Below, piece after piece: positions 7,933-15,478 of a stretch of 28,679 nt of DNA. Both the position numbers and the translations under genes were made by a program. The stretch comes from JBBSGD01 sp038254435 (lineage in GTDB: Bacteria > Actinomycetota > CADDZG01 > WHSQ01). The notes under the pieces are model-generated. The model ran no database searches, was not told the origin of the DNA, and worked only from the letters and a program-made list of their open reading frames with translations. Where the stretch lies: contig JBBSGD010000030.1 of the NCBI GenBank assembly GCA_038254435.1, forward strand, positions 1 to 28,679. The letters run 5' to 3'. Positions within the stretch are counted from its first letter, which is position 1. Each line of letters begins with the position of its first letter.

Positions 7933-8529
7933 ATGGGCGATAGAGTGCGTTTTCACTTCGATCCGCTATGCCCCTGGGCGTGGCAGAGTTCGCGCTGGAT
8001 TCGCGAGGTCGAGAAGGTGCGTGACGTCGAGGTCGAGTGGCGGCTGTTCAGCCTGCAGATCATCAACGCGGACAAGGAGGACCCTCTCGGCGACGTGCAC
8101 GCCAAGGGAACCCCTGCCTTGCGTACGCTCGCGCTCGTGCGGCGGCAAGCCGGCAACGCCAGCGTGGACGCTGTGTATCGGGCCATCGGGGCGCGCATCC
8201 ATGAAGCCGACGGGGACATAAGCCCCAACGTGGTGCGCGCTTCGCTCGAGGATGCGGGGCTCGAGCCGTCGCTCGTGGACGATGCTCTCGCCGACGACTC
8301 GACGATGGAGGACGTGCGCGCCGACCACGACTCCGCCGCGAGCGAGGTCGGAGCTTTCGGCGTGCCCACGATCGTGCTGCCCTCGGGAGAGGGCATCTTC
8401 GGACCCGTCGTGGCTACGGCGCCCACCGGGGAAGCTGCGGGCCGGCTATGGGATCACGTGAAGGCCCTCGCGACTACGGACGGCTTCTTCGAGCTCAAGA
8501 GGTCCCGGGACCGCAAGCCCGGCGAGTAG
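7933..8529 (+). CDS. DsbA-family thioredoxin-fold protein with a single-cysteine CPWAW motif
   Basis: A 198-residue cytoplasmic protein without signal peptide, of the FrnE/2-hydroxychromene isomerase-like DsbA group. The active-site region is FDPLCPWAW, at about residues 9-17. One cysteine is followed by Pro-Trp, but the second cysteine of a CxxC centre is replaced by Ala. GAFGVPTIVLP near residue 140 supplies the cis-proline loop. This resembles the actinobacterial family that includes mycothiol-linked reductases such as Rv2466c; with one cysteine a monothiol or glutaredoxin-like mechanism is more likely than disulfide formation. ATG 7933 is chosen because AAGGAGG lies 10 bases before it. 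It is convergent with hemQ, 12 bases apart. Confidence 0.82.
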   Translation: MGDRVRFHFDPLCPWAWQSSRWIREVEKVRDVEVEWRLFSLQIINADKEDPLGDVHAKGTPALRTLALVRRQAGNASVDAVYRAIGARIHEADGDISPNVVRASLEDAGLEPSLVDDALADDSTMEDVRADHDSAASEVGAFGVPTIVLPSGEGIFGPVVATAPTGEAAGRLWDHVKALATTDGFFELKRSRDRKPGE

Positions 8530-8541
8530 CAACGAGCTTGC

Positions 8542-9210
8542 TCAGGGCAGGTCGGCGAGGACCTGCTCGAGGTTCTTGCGCACTCCGGTGACGAACGGGA
8601 CCTCGACCTTGGTATAGATGCGGGCGTCGGCGGCTCGCAGGCAACGCAGCAGGTCGACAATGCGCTCGAGCCCATCGGCCTCGAAGGCGAGGATCCACTC
8701 GTAGTCCCCGAGCCCGAAGGCGCTCGTCGTGTTGGCGAGGACGTCCTTGTAGTCGGCGGCGAGCTCGCCGTGCTGGCGAAGCATGCGAGCGCGCTCGGCG
8801 GGCTCGAGTAGGTACCACTCCGGCGTGCGTACGAACGGGTACACGCTGAGGTATCTCTTCGGCGCTTCACCCTTGACGAATGCGGGCTGATGGTCGCGTG
8901 CGAACTCGGCGGGGCGAACCAGTCCCAGGAACGCCTCGGTCTGAACCAACGCGTGCCCGAGCTCGGTGCGGCGGAACGCGACGAGCAGGTCCTGGATGTG
9001 CTCGGCCGAACGTGACACCCACCAGAACATGAGGTCGGCCGAGGCCGTGAAGGCGGTCGTGGAATACACGCCGCGCATGGTCACCCGCCCGTCGAACTCG
9101 TCGAGGAGAGCGCGCACCTCTTTGGCGGCAACCTCCTTGTCGAGCTCGGCGGCCCGCTCGGGAAGGGCGCGCCACGCGGGGTAGCTCGCCCACATAAGAT
9201 CCTCGCTCAC
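8542..9210 (-). CDS. hemQ: Coproheme decarboxylase (HemQ/ChdC, chlorite-dismutase-like)
   Basis: Last enzyme of the coproporphyrin-dependent pathway: it decarboxylates coproheme to haem b using peroxide. The 222-residue protein matches actinobacterial HemQ in length. YPFVRTPEWYLL (residues 124-135) contains the conserved Tyr, at 124, that forms the catalytic radical. RMLRQHG holds His147, which fits the proximal haem ligand, and SAFGLGDYEWILAFE is the family's other strong block. I place the start at GTG 9210, since AAAGGAA lies about 6 bases ahead and SEDL follows directly. ATG at 9240 is in frame but has no convincing ribosome-binding site. It is the last gene of the haem operon, 70 bases after hemG (40 if translation starts at 9240). 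Confidence 0.93.
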   Translation of the reverse strand: MSEDLMWASYPAWRALPERAAELDKEVAAKEVRALLDEFDGRVTMRGVYSTTAFTASADLMFWWVSRSAEHIQDLLVAFRRTELGHALVQTEAFLGLVRPAEFARDHQPAFVKGEAPKRYLSVYPFVRTPEWYLLEPAERARMLRQHGELAADYKDVLANTTSAFGLGDYEWILAFEADGLERIVDLLRCLRAADARIYTKVEVPFVTGVRKNLEQVLADLP

Positions 9211-9280
9211 TGCCGTTCCTTTCTCTGCCGCGACGTTCATGTGATCTTGCCGAGGCCCCATCGTCGTTCGCGAATCGAGC

Positions 9281-10636
9281 CTAACCTCGGCATGCCGACG
9301 CCATTTCTGCGGTGAAGTAACGTGCCGCAGCCAGGCCAGAGCGCACGCAGTCGGGTATCCCCGCGCCCCTGTAGCTGGCGCCGGCAAGACGGATGGCGGG
9401 GAAGGCCGACAGCGCTTGCTCTATGTGCGCGACGCGCTCGCGGTGGCCGAGCGTGTACTGGGGTAAACCGTGCCGCCAGCGCACCACCGAGGCGCTCCTC
9501 GGAGGCTCGCGTGCCGGGACCATGTCTGCGATCTCGCGGTGGCAGCACTCGATCATGCGCTCGTCGGTGAGATCGATTAACGACTCGCTGCCCGCCCGCC
9601 CGACGAAGCAGCGCACTACCTGTCCGGCGCCGGCCGGGAACGCCTCCGGCCACTTGCGCGAGTACCACGTGCACGCCGCGAGGGCCTTGCCCTCTATCGC
9701 CGGGACGAGTACGCCGCTGGCGCCGGGAGGTGGGGTGAGCGCGCCCGGGGCGTAGACGAGGGTGACTACGGCAACAGGTGTGAAGACAATCGTCGCAAGG
9801 CAAGCCGAGGCGCGCGGACATGCGCGCGCCAGAAGGCGCGCGGCGTCGGGGGCCGGAACGGCGACTATCACCCCGTCCGCGCCGATTACCTCGCCCGAGG
9901 CGAGCTCCACGCTCCCGGCATGCACTGCGGCTACGGGGCAAGCGAGGCGCACGTCGGCGAGTCCGCCGGCGAGCGCCGATGCGAGCCTGCCGAGTCCTCC
10001 CGCAAGAGAGCAGAAGGCGGGCGCGCCACCGTCCCGCCGCGTGCGCAGCGAGGCTCCAACGCTGCGGTGCGAGCGCGCCAGCTTGTCGATCTCTGGCGTG
10101 GCCGCGGCGAGGCTGAGCTCATCGGGTCTGCCCGAGCGCGTGCCGGCAATGAGGGGATCGACCATGCGCTCCAGTACCTCGTGCCCGAAGCGCCGTCTCA
10201 CAAAAGCCCCGATGGACACGTCCGGACCTCGCAGAGGACGCGGCCAGGCCCTCTCGAAACCCGCGCGCAGCGCCCCACGGGTGGTGAGCAGCCCGGCGCG
10301 CCGCGCGTGGAGCGGGGCGGACGGCAAGCCGAACAGGGAGCCGGGCGCCAGCCGCCGAAGGGAGCCCTCGATCAGGAGGTGGGCGCCGAACAAGGCGGGG
10401 GTGACAAGGTCTCCTGCGAGCCCGAGCTCGGTGCACAGGCCGAGCACCTCGTCGGTAGTGGCAAGAAAGGAGTCCGCTCCGGCCTCGACGGGCAGGCCCT
10501 CGATTGCGTCGGTGCGCAGCTTGCCGCCAACGGCGTCCGCCGCTTCGAGAAGCGTTACCTGAACGCCGGACTTGGCCACTGCGTGGGCTGCGCTGAGGCC
10601 TGCGATGCCTGCCCCTACTACTACAACGCGGCTCAC
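9281..10636 (-). CDS. hemY: Coproporphyrinogen III oxidase, FAD-dependent (CgoX; formerly HemG/HemY protoporphyrinogen oxidase)
   Basis: A FAD enzyme that oxidises coproporphyrinogen III to coproporphyrin III. The 451-residue product begins with the dinucleotide-binding fold VVVVGAGIAGLSAA (residues 4-17), followed by LLEAADAVGGKLRTD, the continuation seen in this amine-oxidase-like family. The C-terminus has the second FAD-contact block, LAGASYRGAGIPDCVRSG. The start is GTG 10636, which overlaps the ferrochelatase stop by 4 bases (GTGA), so the two are translationally coupled. The longer open frame upstream to 10861 is antisense-type extension through hemH and is not used. Database names still often say protoporphyrinogen oxidase; presence of hemQ in the operon supports coproporphyrinogen as the real substrate. 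Confidence 0.92.
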   Translation of the reverse strand: MSRVVVVGAGIAGLSAAHAVAKSGVQVTLLEAADAVGGKLRTDAIEGLPVEAGADSFLATTDEVLGLCTELGLAGDLVTPALFGAHLLIEGSLRRLAPGSLFGLPSAPLHARRAGLLTTRGALRAGFERAWPRPLRGPDVSIGAFVRRRFGHEVLERMVDPLIAGTRSGRPDELSLAAATPEIDKLARSHRSVGASLRTRRDGGAPAFCSLAGGLGRLASALAGGLADVRLACPVAAVHAGSVELASGEVIGADGVIVAVPAPDAARLLARACPRASACLATIVFTPVAVVTLVYAPGALTPPPGASGVLVPAIEGKALAACTWYSRKWPEAFPAGAGQVVRCFVGRAGSESLIDLTDERMIECCHREIADMVPAREPPRSASVVRWRHGLPQYTLGHRERVAHIEQALSAFPAIRLAGASYRGAGIPDCVRSGLAAARYFTAEMASACRG

Positions 10637-11592
10637 GAGCCCCGCGCTCCCCCCCTGTGGCCGGCGCCGTGACACGCGCTCGTGTCCCCGGCGTCGAGCC
10701 GGCGACGCACGACTCCGGCGAGCGCGTCGAGAAACGCTGGGTCGTCGTTGGGGGAGCCGGTGCGTATAAAGGCAAGGCCCCGCTGTGCGGCTCGCTCCTT
10801 GGCTTCTATGTCCACGTCGTAGAGAACCTCGAGATGGTCTGCAACGAAGCCGCAGGGGCACACCACGACGCCGCGTTCATCGCTCGCAGCCAGACCGTCG
10901 ATGACGTCGAGGAGATCGGGCCCGATCCACGCCTCGCCCGTGCGCCCGGCGCTTTGCCAGGCGGTGGTGAAGCGCTCGAGGCGCAGGCGCGCCGCTACCG
11001 CCTCTGCCGTGGCGGCAAGCTGATCTGGATAGGGATCGTGCGCGGCGAGAATGGTGGCGGGCAGGCTGTGGGCGCTGAACACGACGGTGGTCGACGAGCG
11101 CGCTTCGCCGGGGATCTCCGCCAGCGCCCGCGTCACTCGCTCGGCTAGCCAGCGCACGTAGCCCGGCTCGAGGTGCCAGCTCGAGATGACCTCGAGGCTG
11201 CCGTCCCAGCTCAGCTCCTGCGCAGCGCGCTGCGCTCTGCGGGTGTAGTCGCCGACGCTCATGGTCGAGTAGTGAGGCGCAAGCACGAGCCCGACGAGTC
11301 TTGTTGCGCCTGCGGCCGCCGCCGCGAGCGCGTCGGAGATGAAGGGGGCCGTGTGCTTCTGTCCGAGGTAGGCGGTGATGCCCAGACGTTCCTCGAGACC
11401 GCGCGCCTGGGCGCGGGTGATGGCCGCAAGCGGAGAGCGGCCTCCGATGGCCCGGTAGCGCTGGGTGAGCTCCGCGAGCAGGTCCGGCGGAGGCGGCGAG
11501 CCACGGCGTATGTTTGTGTAATAGCGCTCCACGTCGCCGAGGTCCGCGGGCGTGCCGTAAGCCATGACCAGGAGCCCGGTTGTCTCGGTCAC
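10633..11592 (-). CDS. hemH: Ferrochelatase (coproporphyrin ferrochelatase, CpfC/HemH)
   Basis: Inserts Fe(II) into coproporphyrin III to give coproheme. The 319-residue protein has GLLVMAYGTP at the start, APHYSTMSVGDY around residue 106, the catalytic-histidine motif FSAHSLP with His175, and the acidic metal-side block GFVADHLEVLYD with Glu255. Several actinobacterial ferrochelatases carry a [2Fe-2S] cluster; this one has only three cysteines, Cys245 and Cys247 (in VVVCPCGFV) and Cys307 near the C-terminus, which is fewer than the four ligands such a cluster needs. GTG 11592 overlaps the hemE stop (GTGA) and is the only start consistent with the family; the open frame to 11766 runs inside hemE. 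Confidence 0.94.
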   Translation of the reverse strand: MTETTGLLVMAYGTPADLGDVERYYTNIRRGSPPPPDLLAELTQRYRAIGGRSPLAAITRAQARGLEERLGITAYLGQKHTAPFISDALAAAAAGATRLVGLVLAPHYSTMSVGDYTRRAQRAAQELSWDGSLEVISSWHLEPGYVRWLAERVTRALAEIPGEARSSTTVVFSAHSLPATILAAHDPYPDQLAATAEAVAARLRLERFTTAWQSAGRTGEAWIGPDLLDVIDGLAASDERGVVVCPCGFVADHLEVLYDVDIEAKERAAQRGLAFIRTGSPNDDPAFLDALAGVVRRRLDAGDTSACHGAGHRGGARGS

Positions 11593-12641
11593 CCGCGATC
11601 CTGGGCCGGTTCGTAGGCGTGCACCAGCTCGACCAGTCGCTGCAGCATGGCGGGATCCGTCCCGGGGAGCACGCCGTGGCCGAGGTTGAAGACGTGGCCG
11701 CGCCCCCCGCCGCTTCGCAGGACCTCGAGCGCCCGTTGCTCGAGGATGTCCCACGGAGCCAGGCACACGGCAGGGTCGAGATTCCCTTGCACGGCGACGG
11801 GCTTATTCATCCGGGCGCGAGCCTCATGAAGGGGCACCCGCCAGTCGACTCCCACGACGCTCGCGCCGGACTCGGACATGGCAGCAAGAAGCTCGCCGGT
11901 CCCGACACCGAAGTGGATCGTGGGCACGCCAAGCCCGTCCACGCCCTCGAGGATGCGCCGGCTGTGGGGCAGTACGTAGCGCCGGTAGTCATCGGGGCCG
12001 AGGCTTCCGGCCCACGAGTCGAACAGCTGCACTGCGTCGGCACCCGCCTCCACTTGAGCGGCGAGGTAGGCCAGCATCGAGGTCGACAGCACGTCCATCA
12101 GCGCGTCCCAGGCAGGCGGGTCCCCGTACATGAGTGACTTGGTGCGCGCCTGGTTGCGAGACGGACCGCCTTCGACGAGGTAGCTCGCAAGCGTGAACGG
12201 CGCTCCCCCAAAGCCGATGAGCGGCACATCGAGCTCTTTCTTGAGGAGTCGAACCGTGGCCAGGACGTCCGCGCTGCCCTCGGCCGGCACCAGGGGGCGA
12301 AGGCGCCCGATGGCGGCGGCGTCGCGCACGGGCTCGTCGATGACGGGACCGACCCCGGGTGTGATGGCGAGGCCGACTCCCATCCCCTCGAGCGGGACGA
12401 CAATGTCCGAGAAGAGGATCGCGGCATCCACGCCGAGACGCCGCACCGGCTGGAGGGTCACCTCTGCGGCGAGCTCGGGCGTGTGGCACAGTGCCAGCAT
12501 CGAATGTCGCTCCCGCAGGGCCCGGTACTCGGGCAGGGAGCGTCCCGCCTGGCGCATGAACCACACAGGGACGCGCGCCGTCGCTTGGCCGCGGCAAGCG
12601 GCCAGGAAGGGGGAGCAGCCGGACCGTTTGTCGTTAGCCAT
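11589..12641 (-). CDS. hemE: Uroporphyrinogen decarboxylase
   Basis: Decarboxylates uroporphyrinogen III to coproporphyrinogen III, the substrate of the next genes in the operon. The 350-residue length is normal. Signature VPVWFMRQAGRSLPEYR (residues 24-40) and the second signature GFGGAPFTLASYLVEGG are intact, and ILFSDIVVPLEGMG supplies the conserved catalytic Asp. It is the first gene of hemE-hemH-hemY-hemQ. The ATG has no clear ribosome-binding site; TAGGAT lies 9 bases before it on the minus strand, so a transcript with almost no leader is possible. The upstream region is shared with the divergent desaturase gene and holds the 49-nt dyad element A. Confidence 0.96.
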   Translation of the reverse strand: MANDKRSGCSPFLAACRGQATARVPVWFMRQAGRSLPEYRALRERHSMLALCHTPELAAEVTLQPVRRLGVDAAILFSDIVVPLEGMGVGLAITPGVGPVIDEPVRDAAAIGRLRPLVPAEGSADVLATVRLLKKELDVPLIGFGGAPFTLASYLVEGGPSRNQARTKSLMYGDPPAWDALMDVLSTSMLAYLAAQVEAGADAVQLFDSWAGSLGPDDYRRYVLPHSRRILEGVDGLGVPTIHFGVGTGELLAAMSESGASVVGVDWRVPLHEARARMNKPVAVQGNLDPAVCLAPWDILEQRALEVLRSGGGRGHVFNLGHGVLPGTDPAMLQRLVELVHAYEPAQDRG

Positions 12642-12684
12642 GGGCTTGCGATCCTACGACCGCCCCCGGACCCACCCCCCCTGC

Positions 12685-12733
12685 GCCGAGTGGGTAGCCA
12701 GCGGCCAAATGCGCGCGCTACCACCCACTCGGC
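12685..12733 (+). repeat. 49-nt dyad element, copy A (hemE/desaturase intergenic)
   Basis: GCCGAGTGGG at 12685-12694 pairs perfectly with CCCACTCGGC at 12724-12733. Inside, TAGC at 12695-12698 pairs with GCTA at 12717-12720, leaving a 3-base CCA bulge on the right. The loop is CAAAT-containing. The same arms, in the same orientation and with the same 49-nt length, recur between genes at 27576-27624. The element begins 43 bases upstream of hemE and ends 122 bases upstream of the desaturase. It may be a structured RNA, a protein-binding dyad or a small dispersed repeat; the sequence does not decide. Confidence 0.6.
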
Positions 12734-12773
12734 ACCTGGGCCCGCCGGAGGCTAAAGGTCTACGGCGTGGTAA

Positions 12774-12821
12774 GTTACGCCGACGTAACCGTAGACAAGG
12801 ACACGCCCGCCACAAGGCGGG
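12774..12821 (+). promoter_or_regulatory. Candidate TetR operator and adjacent hairpin upstream of the desaturase
   Basis: GTTACG-CCGA-CGTAAC (12774-12789) is a perfect 6-4-6 dyad, the size expected of a TetR-family operator. A TetR gene follows the desaturase at 13844. Seventeen bases further, CCCGCC-ACAA-GGCGGG (12806-12821) can form a perfect 6-bp hairpin in the leader. The desaturase ATG is at 12856. Control of the desaturase by the neighbouring TetR is an inference from position. Confidence 0.45.
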
Positions 12822-12855
12822 ACCGCCCACCGCAGACGAATTGGAGGCAGCAAAC

Positions 12856-13821
12856 ATGGCGCAGACGATTCTGGACGACGTTCCGGCGACGCCCAGGCCC
12901 GAGGTCCAGGGGGTCCGGTCTCTCGACCAGCGAGGGGCACGCGTGCAGAAGGCGACCGTCGCCGCCCTCACGGTCATCCCCTTCGCCGGAGTCCTGTGGG
13001 CCATGACGAGCCTGTGGGGCAGCGGGCTCAGCGGCCTCGATGCGACGCTGTTCGGCGTCTTCTACGTGCTCAGTGGCCTCGGCATCACGGTCGGCTACCA
13101 CCGGCTCTTCACCCACCGCTCCTTCGAGACGTCACGCGGCGTACGCGTCATGCTCGCCGTGCTCGGCTCGATCGCCATCGAGGGCTCGGTGATCACGTGG
13201 GTCGCCGACCACAGGCGCCACCACGCCTATTCGGACAAAGACGGTGATCCCCACTCCCCGCACCTGGACGAGGGCGACGGCCTCGTCGGAGTGCTCCGAG
13301 GCCTGTGGCACGCTCACATGGGCTGGCTCTTCAACGACGAAAGGACCTCGTGGGAGCGCTGGGCCCCCGATCTCCTCAAGGACCCCGCCCTCGTCAAGGT
13401 CGACAGTGCCTTTCCGAGGCTGATCCTCGTGTCCTTCGGTCTGCCGGCGCTCATCGGAGGGCTCGTGACGGGCACTTTCGGGGGCGCTCTGAGCGGCTTC
13501 GTATGGGGCGGGCTCGTGCGGGTCTTCCTGCTTCATCACGTCACCTGGAGCGTTAACTCCGTGTGCCATTTCTTCGGCAAGCGCCCCTACAACACCACCG
13601 ACTACTCGACCAACAACTGGGCCCTGTCGTTGATCTCCTTCGGCGAGTCGTGGCACAACAACCACCACGCTTTTCCGACCTCTGCGGTGCACGGGCTGGG
13701 GCGCGCGCAAATCGACCTCAGCGCCATGGTGATCCGCGGCTTCGAGCGGCTCGGCCTGGCGCGTAACGTCAAGGTCGTGAGTGCCAAGCAGGAGACCAAA
13801 GCGCTCAAGGCCGACGGTTAG
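12856..13821 (+). CDS. Membrane acyl-CoA/acyl-lipid desaturase (delta-9 type)
   Basis: Integral membrane di-iron enzyme that places a double bond in a saturated acyl chain, adjusting membrane fluidity. The 321-residue protein has the three histidine boxes of the family: HRLFTH (82-87), HRRHH (119-123) and HNNHH (267-271), with hydrophobic segments between them (about residues 34-55, 62-80, 98-117 and 180-210). The arrangement GYHRLFTHRSF and ESWHNNHHAFPTSA matches stearoyl-CoA desaturase-like enzymes; whether the substrate is acyl-CoA or phospholipid cannot be told. Electron donors are not encoded nearby. ATG 12856 follows TTGGAGG with good spacing; the open frame extending upstream to 12193 crosses hemE in antisense and is not coding. 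A TetR gene follows by 22 bases. Confidence 0.93.
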   Translation: MAQTILDDVPATPRPEVQGVRSLDQRGARVQKATVAALTVIPFAGVLWAMTSLWGSGLSGLDATLFGVFYVLSGLGITVGYHRLFTHRSFETSRGVRVMLAVLGSIAIEGSVITWVADHRRHHAYSDKDGDPHSPHLDEGDGLVGVLRGLWHAHMGWLFNDERTSWERWAPDLLKDPALVKVDSAFPRLILVSFGLPALIGGLVTGTFGGALSGFVWGGLVRVFLLHHVTWSVNSVCHFFGKRPYNTTDYSTNNWALSLISFGESWHNNHHAFPTSAVHGLGRAQIDLSAMVIRGFERLGLARNVKVVSAKQETKALKADG

Positions 13822-13843
13822 AGCGCCGGGAATACCTCGGCCC

Positions 13844-14476
13844 GTGGCGAAGGATCGTGTCCGCGTGCGCATGACGGGCCGGGAGCGCCGTGAGCAACTG
13901 CTCGAGGTCGGCCGCTACACCTTTGCCGAGAAGGGATTCGAGGCAACCTCGATCGAAGAGGTGGCTCACCGGGCCGGCGTGTCCAAGCCCGTCGTCTACG
14001 AGCACTTCGGCGGCAAGGAGGGCCTCTACGCGGTGGTTGTCGATCGCGTCGTGGCGGAGCTGCTCGAGCGGATAACAACGGCGCTCGACGCGGACCATCC
14101 GCGCGCCAAGCTCGAGGCGGCCGCGCTCGCCTTTCTCGGCTACATCGAAGACGAGTCTGATGGCTTTCACATTCTCGTGCGTGACTCGCCAGCAGTGGGC
14201 TCGAGTGGCACTTTTGCGAGCCTCATAGGGGACATCGCCGCGCAGGTCGAGTACATACTGGTCGCCGAGTTCAAGCTACGCGGCTACGCCCAGGAGCTTG
14301 CCCCCCTCTATTCGCACGCGCTTGTGGGAATGGTGGCCCTCGTCGGACAGAGGTGGCTGGAGACGGGCGAGCCCCAGCGGGAGGTAGTTGCCGCGCACCT
14401 TGTGAACCTGGCTTGGAACGGCTTGTCCGGCCTCGACACGGCTCCGTCGCTGGGACCTCCCACCACCTCGCCGTGA
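13844..14476 (+). CDS. TetR-family transcriptional regulator
   Basis: A 210-residue regulator. The N-terminal DNA-binding domain has the helix-turn-helix at about residues 36-55 (TSIEEVAHRAGVSKPVVYEH) followed by FGGKEGLYAVVVDR, a very typical actinobacterial form. The C-terminal ligand domain is not specific enough to name an effector. GTG 13844 is used because it keeps VRVRMTGRERREQ, seen at the start of similar regulators; GTG 13865 and ATG 13871 are alternatives. It lies 22 bases after the desaturase and overlaps mobA by 4 bases (GTGA). Its position suggests lipid-responsive control of the desaturase through the dyad at 12774, by analogy with DesT-like systems; this is inference. Confidence 0.9.
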   Translation: MAKDRVRVRMTGRERREQLLEVGRYTFAEKGFEATSIEEVAHRAGVSKPVVYEHFGGKEGLYAVVVDRVVAELLERITTALDADHPRAKLEAAALAFLGYIEDESDGFHILVRDSPAVGSSGTFASLIGDIAAQVEYILVAEFKLRGYAQELAPLYSHALVGMVALVGQRWLETGEPQREVVAAHLVNLAWNGLSGLDTAPSLGPPTTSP

Positions 14477-15045
14477 GCCCGCCCGGCTACGACGCGATAG
14501 TGCTTGCCGGCGGCGCGGCCAGTCGCATGGGTGGCGCCGACAAGGCGATGCTGAGGGTTGGGGGGCGCCCGCTTATCGAGCGCGTGCTCGAGGCCGTGGC
14601 CGGCGCCGGGTCGATAATCGTGGTCGGCCCCCGGCGCGGCGCGGAGGGGCGCGCGCTCGTGGTGCAGGAGGAGCCGCCGGGGGCCGGGCCGGTGGCGGCT
14701 CTAGCCTGCGGACTGCACCGCGTAGGCGCGGAGCGGGTCGCGGTGGTTGCCGCCGACATGCCCTTTCTGAAGGCGGATACCGTGGCGCGCCTTCACCACG
14801 CGCTGGGCAACGGCGACGGCGCCCTGCTGTGCGATGAGGCGGGCCGCTTTCAGCCGCTTGCCGCGGTGTACAACACGAGCGCGCTGAGAGTTGCGCTTGC
14901 GCCCGTGAGCGAACTATCCGGGGTGTCGCTGTTCGGCGCGCTGAGGGGTTTGAATCTCGTTACCGTGCAAGACGAGGTCGCATCGATCGACTGCGACACG
15001 AGGCAGGACTTGCAGGCCGCGCGCCTGCGCCGGCAAGGGGGTTGA
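14473..15045 (+). CDS. mobA: Molybdenum cofactor guanylyltransferase (MobA-like nucleotidyltransferase)
   Basis: Joins GMP to molybdopterin to make the guanine dinucleotide form of the cofactor. The 190-residue protein has the nucleotide-binding LAGGAASRMGGADK at residues 11-24, followed by VVAADMPFL for the metal-binding Asp and RFQPLAAVYN, all as in MobA. No other molybdenum genes or molybdoenzymes are in the window, so a related NTP-transferase role is not fully excluded. Its GTG start overlaps the TetR stop, and DUF6457 starts one base after its stop, so the three are tightly coupled. Confidence 0.85.
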   Translation: MSPPGYDAIVLAGGAASRMGGADKAMLRVGGRPLIERVLEAVAGAGSIIVVGPRRGAEGRALVVQEEPPGAGPVAALACGLHRVGAERVAVVAADMPFLKADTVARLHHALGNGDGALLCDEAGRFQPLAAVYNTSALRVALAPVSELSGVSLFGALRGLNLVTVQDEVASIDCDTRQDLQAARLRRQGG

Positions 15046-15046
15046 C

Positions 15047-15289
15047 GTGCTCGAAGAATGGACTCGCGAGTTGAGCGCCGAGCTCGGCATCGAGGAGGAG
15101 GTGGACGTCGACCTCATCCTTGACATCGCCAAGGTCGCCGCGCACAGGGTCGAACGCCCCGCCGCGCCGGTTACCACCTACCTCGTAGGACTCGCTGCGG
15201 GGCGCGCCGGCGGCGACCCAGACGCCACCGAGCGCGCAGCTCAGGCGGTCATGACTCTGTCGCGCGAGTGGGACAAGCAATCCGAGTAA
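15047..15289 (+). CDS. DUF6457 domain protein
   Basis: An 80-residue acidic helical protein (WTRELSAELG near the start, VTTYLVGLAAGR in the middle) that matches the DUF6457 type found in actinobacteria beside, or fused to, MobA and other Mo-cofactor proteins. Function is unknown. GTG 15047 begins one base after the mobA stop. The tight link to mobA suggests an accessory role in cofactor synthesis. No promoter or ribosome-binding site of its own is evident. Confidence 0.75.
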   Translation: MLEEWTRELSAELGIEEEVDVDLILDIAKVAAHRVERPAAPVTTYLVGLAAGRAGGDPDATERAAQAVMTLSREWDKQSE

Positions 15290-15478
15290 TTATCGCGAAG
15301 CCCCGGGCATCCGCAGATCGCCGGCATCATAAGAGCCGCGGGCGGCTGGATTAGAACTCAGAACGATACATCGGAGGGTGCTGGCTAAGGGCGGGAGCTC
15401 CCGTCGACGGAAGTGCCATTGACAATTTCAACCGGGGGGGAGTAGTCAGGGAGGTAGCAGAACCCACGATGGGAACGA
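15290..15478. other. Non-coding stretch at the left edge of the lower-GC island
   Basis: No credible gene. It contains a small hairpin, AGCCG-CGGG-CGGCT (15334-15347), and a perfect 12-bp palindrome, CGGGAGCTCCCG (15392-15403). A TTGACA hexamer lies at 15419-15424 without a good -10 partner, and AGGGAGG at 15448-15454 may be the ribosome-binding site of the damaged gene that follows. Base composition shifts here to visibly lower GC than in the neighbouring genes. Confidence 0.4.

Noticed and set aside
9920..10672. 250-residue plus-strand open frame inside the oxidase gene
   Set aside because: Antisense to CgoX with its intact FAD fold; not coding.
12685..12733. Dyad element as a tRNA or intrinsic terminator
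   Set aside because: Arms do not fold to a cloverleaf, no T-run follows, and the genes around copy A are divergent, so there is no message end to terminate.
15419..15424. TTGACA as promoter of the island genes
   Set aside because: A perfect -35 hexamer, but no acceptable -10 at 16-19 bases; kept only as a note in the non-coding stretch.
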